Positions 58,893 to 64,000 of a stretch of 64,000 nucleotides of DNA are shown in pieces. Source of the stretch: DATAJX01 sp964601735 (GTDB lineage: Bacteria > Pseudomonadota > Alphaproteobacteria > UBA2136 > UBA6156); assembly GCA_964601735.1 (NCBI GenBank), contig CAZROO010000004.1:1-64000 (forward strand), in the 5' to 3' direction. How positions within the stretch are numbered: the first letter of the stretch is position 1; each line of letters begins with the position of its first letter. The position numbers and the translations under genes are program-made. Below the pieces are notes generated by a model that worked only from the letters and a program-made list of their open reading frames with translations, did no database searches and was not told the DNA's origin.

Positions 58893-60125
58893 TTAGATGA
58901 TAATTTCCTTCATATCTTCTCTATCCTGGAAAATTCCGCAGGCGTCGACCAGGATTTTGTCTTTAAATGTTCCGGATGGGAGGTTTTTGAAGGCGGTGTG
59001 CCCGGTGAGTGAGACGACGACCTTGGCTGTTTGGAGGGCCATGTCGAGCGGGACCAGGGCGTAATCGTTGTGCTTGTTGAGATGCGGTTCGACGATGACG
59101 GCGTGGAAGCCGGGGCGCTTTTTGATTTCCTCGACCACCGTGATGCTGGGGCTTTCGCGCAGGTCATCGACGTCCGGCTTATAGGCCAGCCCCAGGCAGG
59201 CGATGACGCAGGGCGTGCCACCGGCTTTTTTGACCGCTTCCTCGATTTTTTGCATGACCCACAGGGGTTTACCGTCGTTGGTTTGGCGGGTAGCCTGCAT
59301 TTGAGGGGTGAGCTCCGGCGCCTCGTGGATAATGAACCAGGGGTCGACCGCGATGCAGTGGCCGCCGACGCCGGTGCCCGGCGTGAGGATGTTCACACGC
59401 GGGTGGTGGTTGGCGAGTTTAATGACATTCCAGACGTTAAGGCCGAGTTTATCGCAGACCATCGACAGCTCGTTGGCGAAGGCGATTTGGGCGTCGCGGC
59501 TGGCGTTTTCCACCAGTTTGACCAGTTCGGCCTCTGCCGTGGTACAGGGCAATAGCTCGCCCTTACAGAAGGTTTTGTAGATGGCCAGGGCGCGTTCGGT
59601 GGCCTGCGGCGTGAGACCGCCCACCAGCCGGTCGTTTTCGACCATTTCGCGCAGGGTGGCGCCGGGAATGGCGCGTTCCGGGCAGAAAACATAGTCGATT
59701 TTGTCTGCCAAGTCTGGGCGCTGGCGCTCGATGACGGTTTTGACGTTGCGTTGGGTGGCCCCCACCGGGCTGGTGCTTTCGAGAATCACCAGGTTGCCGG
59801 GCTGAAGGACAGGTGCGATATTTTCGGCGGCTTTCTCGACAAAACTCATGTCCGGCGTGTGCAGGGCGTGGTCGACCGGGGTGGGCAGGCTGAGGATAAA
59901 GGCCTCGGCGGCTTCGGGCTGAAGCGTGGCCTTTAAATTGCCGGAGTCGTAGGCCGCTTTCAGGAGTTCCGGCAGGCCCGGCTCGACGAACGGCGCCTGG
60001 CCTTTATTGATGGCTTCGACGCGTCCGGCGTTGATATCGACGCCAATGACTTTATGGCCGTTTTTGGCCAGAATTGCGGCCATCGGCAGCCCCATGTAGC
60101 CCAACCCGATAACGCTGATTTTCAT
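58893..60125 (-). CDS. wecC: UDP-N-acetyl-D-mannosamine dehydrogenase
   Basis: A 410-residue member of the UDP-glucose/GDP-mannose dehydrogenase family. It opens with KISVIGLGYMGLPMAAILA and has the catalytic Cys257 in GTGVGGHCIAVDPWF, ESTSPVGATQ and CLGLAYKPDVDDLRESPS. The GGHCIAVDPWF form and the 410-residue length fit WecC, which makes UDP-ManNAcA for enterobacterial common antigen-type or capsule glycans. A related UDP-sugar 6-dehydrogenase activity is possible. It starts a two-gene run with the bi-domain oxidoreductase. Confidence 0.93.
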   Translation of the reverse strand: MKISVIGLGYMGLPMAAILAKNGHKVIGVDINAGRVEAINKGQAPFVEPGLPELLKAAYDSGNLKATLQPEAAEAFILSLPTPVDHALHTPDMSFVEKAAENIAPVLQPGNLVILESTSPVGATQRNVKTVIERQRPDLADKIDYVFCPERAIPGATLREMVENDRLVGGLTPQATERALAIYKTFCKGELLPCTTAEAELVKLVENASRDAQIAFANELSMVCDKLGLNVWNVIKLANHHPRVNILTPGTGVGGHCIAVDPWFIIHEAPELTPQMQATRQTNDGKPLWVMQKIEEAVKKAGGTPCVIACLGLAYKPDVDDLRESPSITVVEEIKKRPGFHAVIVEPHLNKHNDYALVPLDMALQTAKVVVSLTGHTAFKNLPSGTFKDKILVDACGIFQDREDMKEIII

Positions 60126-60154
60126 GGGCGCGACCATACATGCGGCAGGGAGGC

Positions 60155-60182
60155 TTGTAAAAGGGTCTGGAGGCTCTATAAC
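60155..60182 (+). promoter_or_regulatory. Sigma-70-like promoter of the ncRNA candidate
   Basis: TTGTAA (60155-60160) and TATAAC (60177-60182) with a 16-base spacer. A transcript would start near 60190, running away from the divergent wecC gene. Confidence 0.5.
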
Positions 60183-60189
60183 TGTTTTA

Positions 60190-60505
60190 TCGCTGTTTTT
60201 AAGGTTCCTGCGCAGCGGCCTACGACGGCCCCCCAGGACGCTTTAAGAGCCCTCACTTTTCTCTCGGGTGCCCCCGATGTGGCAGCCGATACAAGCAGGG
60301 AGAATTGACCCTATGTGGCGGATCAAGGAACGCTAGCGCTTTCCGATCGTCAGCCAAGACTTTAGTAGTCTCAACGCCTTAAGTCCAAAAGAGGGGAATG
60401 GTCTGCTCTTTGCGCTGACGCCCACCTCACCTTGTGAATGAGGCAAACCCGTGGAAAACCCGTAAGGGACCACTTAGCGAAACCCCAGCAAATGCTGGGG
60501 TTTTC
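60190..60505 (+). ncRNA. Unidentified structured RNA candidate
   Basis: About 316 nt with its own promoter, a terminator hairpin at the end and no credible reading frame. Local stems are visible: CGGCC-TACGAC-GGCC at 60215-60230, TCGGG / CCCGA near 60270, GGAA with CTTTCC around CGCTAGCG near 60335, and GACT / AGTC near 60360. It does not show the RNase P core (GAAAGTCC), the SRP GGAAGGA loop, the tmRNA tag or T-arm, or the canonical 6S arms. A 6S-like RNA of an unusual form cannot be excluded. It fills the 375-base gap between wecC and comEC. Confidence 0.5.
60480..60504. terminator. Bidirectional terminator
   Basis: A perfect 11-bp stem AAACCCCAGCA / TGCTGGGGTTT with a two-base AA centre. 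The T end serves the ncRNA candidate on plus and comEC on minus. Confidence 0.85.
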
Positions 60506-60512
60506 GTGATTT

Positions 60513-62567
60513 TTAGGGGTAGTAGGCCCAGCGACGGGTGTTTTTGATGAATGTTTTGGCGGGACATAAGTTACTGTTTTGATTAGTGATTATGACGACG
60601 GCGCGATGGCAGTCGTCGGGCGTGGGGGCACCGTTGAGGACGGTGACGGGGCCGGCGGGGGTTTGGTAGGCACAGCCTGTACTATCACATTGACCGGGCT
60701 GGGGTTTTTCGGGACTGAGGGTATGACCCCAGCGCCGGGCCCAGCGGGTGGCGGCGTTGGTGTAGGATGGTGCAAGAATGATGCGGAACTGTCGCCCTGA
60801 CGTGCGGGAAAGGACAATTTCACCGCCGTTCAGCACCGCGATTGTCGGTGGCGTGGCACATAGTGATGCAGCGGTGGCCAAACCGAAAATTGCAAATGTG
60901 AAAATAACGGCCCATAGCCATTCACACATGCAACAAAGCAGGAAGGCCACCAGGCACAACCCGGCCAGCGGCAGGCTGAAGCTTTGTGGCACGATAACCT
61001 GAGCTTGTGGCAAATGGGCCGCATAGGCGGCGATGGCGTTGGCAGCCTGGCAGACCCAGACCAGCGGCGATAGAGCCAGCCAGCCCAAGTGCAGCGGCCA
61101 GAGGGCCAGAACGACGAGACTCAGCCAGGTGCCGAGCGCGCCCATCAACGGTACGGCAACGAGGTTGGCAGGCAGGCTGACGAGGCTGACCTGGCCGAAA
61201 ATGTAGGCCACCAGAGGCAGGGTGGCGAGCCCGGCGACGAGGCTGGTGACAGCGAATTGGCGGAGGTGGCCCAGCATCCAGGCGAGGCGCCCATGCCCCT
61301 TCCCCGCGCCGAGAATACCGGCCGCTTGCGCCAGAATGAGGCCGAGCGTGGCGGAAAAACTAAGCTGGAAGCCCGCGGTAAGGGCGCTTTCTGGCCACAA
61401 CAGGCACATGCCCGCCAGCGCCACGGCCCAGGCGCGGAGGGCTCCGGAGACCCGCCCGGCCACCACGGCAGCGAGGAAGAATGAGACCATCACCGCCGCG
61501 CGGACGACGCTGACCCCGGCCCCGGCGATAAGGGTGTAGAGCGGCACGGCGGCCAGCCCCACCAGCGCGGCGTAGAGGCGTATATTATGCGTGAGCGCGA
61601 GGCGCGGCCAACAGGCCAGAAGCCGCCGCACCAGCCAGAAAATGCCCAGCCCGGCGACGCTGAGCTGCATGCCCGATATAGCCAGCAGGTGGGAAAGCCC
61701 GGCGTTTCTATACGCGTTGTTGACTTCGGGCGGAATGCCGGAGGTATCGCCCACCAGCAGGGCGGTGACAGTGCCTTGGGCGAGTTTATTGGTTTTTTGA
61801 GTTATATCGGCACGGAAATTATCTATGGCTGAGCTTTGTTGTAAGCCCCCAATGGATGCCATGCCCCCCTGAGGGGGGCGGCATGACGGCTGTGTTATAG
61901 AGGGTTGACTGAGCTGTGGTTGGGCTTCGCAGGGAGGATTACCCGGCAGGGTAGTGAGGGCCAGGCGGCCCTGGACGTAGCCGTGGCCTACCTCGGCCTT
62001 GTAGCGGGAGAACGGGCGAAAATCGCGGTCGCCGGGAAAGGCGGGGGCGTCGGGCGGGAAGAGGAGGATTTGGGCGGCGATGGCTATAGGATGAGAGGAT
62101 AAGAGGGTTAGAGGATGAGAGGGGATTTGAGCGCTTTGCGCGGCATTATCAATCACCCCCAATGGATGCCTTGCCCCCCTCGAGGGGGGCGGGATGGCGG
62201 CGCCCCCCACAACACCAGTTTCAGCCAGGTTTTGATGGTTACCTGCCTCAGCCAAGAGGTTTTGGAAGCGGTGGGTGTTGACGCCCAGGGCCAGTTTGGC
62301 GGGGATTCCAGTGGTTTGGTAGCCGGTGACATCGCTGAGATAGAGGGTCAGGCGGTCGGGATTGTCGTCGTGGAGGCGGATATTGGTGAGGCGACCCGTC
62401 ACCCAGTGGGGTTTTGCGGCCAGGTTCTGCCAGTTTATGGGCGTATTGCGCCAGTGGGCCGGGAGGGGTAAGTTACTGTAAAGACACACTAAAGTTGCCA
62501 AAAACACGCAGATGGCCGCCGCCAGCAGGGGCCATTCGTTTTTGAGGGCTTTGGCGAGGCCGTCCAT
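60513..62567 (-). CDS. comEC: ComEC/Rec2-family DNA uptake channel with repeat-derived inserts
   Basis: A 684-residue membrane protein. The N-terminal OB-like DUF4131 region spans about 40-210, and the Competence domain (about 260-540) has LLAISGMQLSVAGLG and the long hydrophobic helices of the channel. The C-terminal region (about 540-684) is short and lacks the metallo-beta-lactamase domain found in some ComEC proteins. Residues 123-138, 150-160 and 226-241 are encoded by repeat elements (palindromic element, octamer array, palindromic element), inside the DUF4131 and linker region. ComEC carries DNA across the inner membrane during transformation. No other com genes are in the window, so competence is inferred only from this protein. 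Confidence 0.92.
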   Translation of the reverse strand: MDGLAKALKNEWPLLAAAICVFLATLVCLYSNLPLPAHWRNTPINWQNLAAKPHWVTGRLTNIRLHDDNPDRLTLYLSDVTGYQTTGIPAKLALGVNTHRFQNLLAEAGNHQNLAETGVVGGAAIPPPSRGARHPLGVIDNAAQSAQIPSHPLTLLSSHPIAIAAQILLFPPDAPAFPGDRDFRPFSRYKAEVGHGYVQGRLALTTLPGNPPCEAQPQLSQPSITQPSCRPPQGGMASIGGLQQSSAIDNFRADITQKTNKLAQGTVTALLVGDTSGIPPEVNNAYRNAGLSHLLAISGMQLSVAGLGIFWLVRRLLACWPRLALTHNIRLYAALVGLAAVPLYTLIAGAGVSVVRAAVMVSFFLAAVVAGRVSGALRAWAVALAGMCLLWPESALTAGFQLSFSATLGLILAQAAGILGAGKGHGRLAWMLGHLRQFAVTSLVAGLATLPLVAYIFGQVSLVSLPANLVAVPLMGALGTWLSLVVLALWPLHLGWLALSPLVWVCQAANAIAAYAAHLPQAQVIVPQSFSLPLAGLCLVAFLLCCMCEWLWAVIFTFAIFGLATAASLCATPPTIAVLNGGEIVLSRTSGRQFRIILAPSYTNAATRWARRWGHTLSPEKPQPGQCDSTGCAYQTPAGPVTVLNGAPTPDDCHRAVVIITNQNSNLCPAKTFIKNTRRWAYYP
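61846..61890. repeat. Palindromic element P1 inside comEC
   Basis: A 45-base element starting CCCCCAATGGATGCC with the core GCCCCCCTGAGGGGGGC. It agrees with P2 (62156-62201) at 42 of 46 aligned positions, including a one-base gap. In comEC it codes for SCRPPQGGMASIGG (residues 226-241). Confidence 0.85.
62089..62120 (+). repeat. Octamer tandem array C inside comEC
   Basis: Four 8-bp units of the GGATRAGA family, the same repeat as arrays A and B at mltB/rlpA 36 kb away. Read on the comEC strand it codes for SHPLTLLSSHP (residues 150-160), close to the LLSSYPLILSS made from array B in RlpA. Confidence 0.82.
62156..62201. repeat. Palindromic element P2 inside comEC
   Basis: A 46-base copy with the perfect 18-bp palindrome GCCCCCCTCGAGGGGGGC. 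In comEC it codes for AAIPPPSRGARHPLGV (residues 123-138), in a different frame from P1. Hence both frames are tolerated. Confidence 0.85.
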
Positions 62568-62694
62568 GACCCGGCTAAGGTGCCATAAAATTTCAGCTTA
62601 GGGGTTGTATACGCTTATAAAAACCCCATCTCTCACCCAACTCGATTCTTAACGCCCATTCGGACAACGCGCCGGTGGGCGCAAGGAGTGAACC

Positions 62695-63684
62695 ATGTTG
62701 AAACTTTTTTCATGGGTTTTTCCCGTGATTATGGTGGTTTTTTCAGCCACTTCGACAACGGCGAAAGCCGAGGAATGCGGATTTTTGAAGTCGATGTTCC
62801 ACCCCGCTTGCGGGGCGGTACAGCAGACGACCGCGACAGTGCACGGTACCAAGCCGGGCTGGAATGGCCACAGTTATAACCTGGCGGGCATGCGGCACAC
62901 GACTGCGTATGTACGTATGCCAAACGGCTCGCAGAAGCCCATCTCGCAAACCGATGAGCAGTCGTGCCTGGCACAACTGGTGATTGGCGAAGCGTGGAAG
63001 GAAAACGACAGGCAACGGCGCTATATTATAGATACTGTGAAAAACCGGAAGGCCAGCGGCGATTATGCCGCTACCTTCTGTAAGGTGGCTCATCAGTATA
63101 CGAGCTATGGTAGCTATGATATCTGCCAGTATTCGACGGCATGCGAACCGCATACCTTTGAATACACCCAGTGGGTTGAAGCGATGCGTATCGCCAAGGA
63201 GGAGATGGCCCGTAAAGGACTTTCTTCCCCCCGGATGGTTGGAGTGGTGAATTACCATGCCAACTACGTGGCCAAACCCAAATCGTGGAAAGACCTTTCA
63301 CGATGCTTCAAGGATGGCGTGCATGTCTTCTATGCGGAAGATTGCGGCGAATCGGTAGGCGTGGCTTATATCCCCCGTCCGCCGAGGGACATCCCGATGC
63401 ATGAGGAGCAGCAGAAAGCGCCCGCTATGATGGCTTACGCCGCCGAGGAGCCTGTGAAGGTTGCTCGCGTGCCGTTGCCTTCGGAGCGTCCGACCCAGGC
63501 CATCGAGGCCGCCGCAGCCGAGGCTATGGCGACCGCGAAAGTTCGGGCCGTGGCGGTTCTGGCGGCGGCCCTCAAGGCCTCCGCCGCAGAGCAGCCCCCC
63601 AGCCCGCCAAGCCGGTGGGACGTGGGCGAGTTGGAAGCCAGCAACGAGAGGGTTCTGACCGAAATGGTCGGTTTCAAACCCTAA
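62695..63684 (+). CDS. SleB-type cell wall hydrolase
   Basis: A 329-residue protein with a signal peptide ending AKA. The SleB/hydrolase_2 domain (about 85-225) has the catalytic Glu99 in CLAQLVIGEAW, VKNRKASGDYAATFCKVAHQ, NYHANYVAKPKSW and the closing HVFY. Such enzymes cut peptidoglycan, as in cortex or vegetative wall turnover. The C-terminal about 100 residues are Ala- and Pro-rich and probably disordered. It is divergent from comEC and ends at a strong terminator. Confidence 0.9.
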   Translation: MLKLFSWVFPVIMVVFSATSTTAKAEECGFLKSMFHPACGAVQQTTATVHGTKPGWNGHSYNLAGMRHTTAYVRMPNGSQKPISQTDEQSCLAQLVIGEAWKENDRQRRYIIDTVKNRKASGDYAATFCKVAHQYTSYGSYDICQYSTACEPHTFEYTQWVEAMRIAKEEMARKGLSSPRMVGVVNYHANYVAKPKSWKDLSRCFKDGVHVFYAEDCGESVGVAYIPRPPRDIPMHEEQQKAPAMMAYAAEEPVKVARVPLPSERPTQAIEAAAAEAMATAKVRAVAVLAAALKASAAEQPPSPPSRWDVGELEASNERVLTEMVGFKP

Positions 63685-63694
63685 TAAACGATAC

Positions 63695-63730
63695 AGAGCG
63701 GCCTCCCCTACCCGGGAGGCCGCTCTTTTT
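63695..63730 (+). terminator. Intrinsic terminator
   Basis: A 13-bp stem AGAGCGGCCTCCC / GGGAGGCCGCTCT with a short loop, then TTTTT, 10 bases after the hydrolase stop. Confidence 0.9.
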
Positions 63731-63906
63731 ATTTTATAATAACTTAACCGATGCGGCTGCCTGTTAGCGAGGCATCTTTAAGCTGCATGTTGCTTATTTA
63801 CGCCTTGTCAATGGCGTATGGCTTCTTTATATGACCCCCCGTCTTGAAAAACCCCCACCCCGCCCCATATGGTTTGCATGTCCAACTCGACTTTGGGCCG
63901 TTAATC

Positions 63907-64000
63907 ATGACGCGCCCCGTAGCCAAAGTGGCAGCCCTTCCGAAGCACCCCGTCAACCACCGCCACAGCCTGGCCATGCTGTGCGCCGCCGCCTGCAACG
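63907..64000 (+). CDS. Possible 5' end of a gene cut by the window edge
   Basis: An open frame from ATG 63907 runs to the last base (MTRPVAKVAALPKHPVNHRH...). No ribosome-binding site is visible, and 31 codons are too few to judge. The rest of 63731-63906 is non-coding with nothing I can support. Confidence 0.22.
   Translation, partial: MTRPVAKVAALPKHPVNHRHSLAMLCAAACN

Noticed and set aside
60190..60505. Assignment of this RNA to tmRNA, RNase P, SRP RNA or 6S RNA
   Set aside because: I looked for the tmRNA T-arm and tag, the RNase P GAAAGTCC core, the SRP GGAAGGA loop and the long closing stem of 6S RNA and did not find them. It is kept as an unnamed candidate.
63798..63998. 66-codon minus-strand frame at the window end
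   Set aside because: No ribosome-binding site or recognisable motif. The region could equally hold the start of a plus-strand gene.

Overview
The window looks like a chromosomal segment of a free-living alphaproteobacterium with moderately high G+C. I cannot place it to genus. The signs are the conserved gene neighbourhoods rlpA-dacC-tmk-holB-tatD, gyrA-(cyclophilin)-queA-tgt and rluD-rpoH, an NFU1-type NifU protein, a malic enzyme fused to a phosphotransacetylase domain, and nine intact tRNA genes that all encode their 3' CCA. Outer-membrane lipoproteins, an RND pump and several polysaccharide export genes show a Gram-negative envelope.

Layout. 1-5.5 kb: NifU-like protein, small unknown and Cys-rich lipoprotein genes, VOC protein, tRNA-Arg, an A24 peptidase, a shortened tRNA nucleotidyltransferase, SCO copper chaperone and slipin. 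5.6-15 kb: maeB, mgtE, gyrA, a degenerate cyclophilin lipoprotein, queA, tgt. 15-17.7 kb: two tRNA-Lys genes, a two-gene phage-structure-like cassette and a 179-bp MITE-like hairpin. 17.7-22 kb: rpoH, rluD, a glycosyltransferase and a polymerase-like membrane protein. 22-31.5 kb: tRNA-Glu, tRNA-Gly, an ABC-F ATPase, then a peptidoglycan and replication run (mltB-like, rlpA, dacC, two small coiled-coil genes, tmk, holB, tatD, a TatD-like pseudoenzyme). 31.7-37 kb: an unknown basic protein, asnB and four small secreted aromatic- or Gly-rich proteins. 37-46.5 kb: tRNA-Asn with a broken inverted copy, a Pcm-like methyltransferase, tRNA-Cys, and an exopolysaccharide locus (O-antigen ligase/polymerase, beta-barrel, Wza-like porin, Wzz/BY-kinase, PPP phosphatase, polyprenyl sugar-phosphate transferase). 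46.5-50 kb: two tRNA-Ser genes, a hybrid kinase broken by an internal deletion, its response regulator, a DUF4142 protein and a periplasmic cyclophilin. 50-56 kb: a complete RND efflux operon. 56-60 kb: a stand-alone PurH-N-like domain, a bi-domain oxidoreductase and wecC. 60-64 kb: an unidentified ncRNA candidate, comEC and a SleB-type cell wall hydrolase.

The most unusual signal is repeat DNA lying inside protein genes. An 8-bp tandem repeat (unit GGATRAGA) forms two opposed arrays at the mltB/rlpA junction, where it supplies the stop codon of the first gene and nearly all of the lipoprotein signal peptide of RlpA. A third array of the same octamer lies in frame in comEC. comEC also carries two copies of a 45-bp palindromic element, read in two different frames. 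The closest precedent I know is the palindromic elements of Rickettsia that sit inside coding genes. Other palindromic or duplicated elements occur beside tRNA genes, inside a tRNA-Asn copy, and across the 3' end of the Pcm-like gene, so small mobile repeats appear to have shaped this genome widely.
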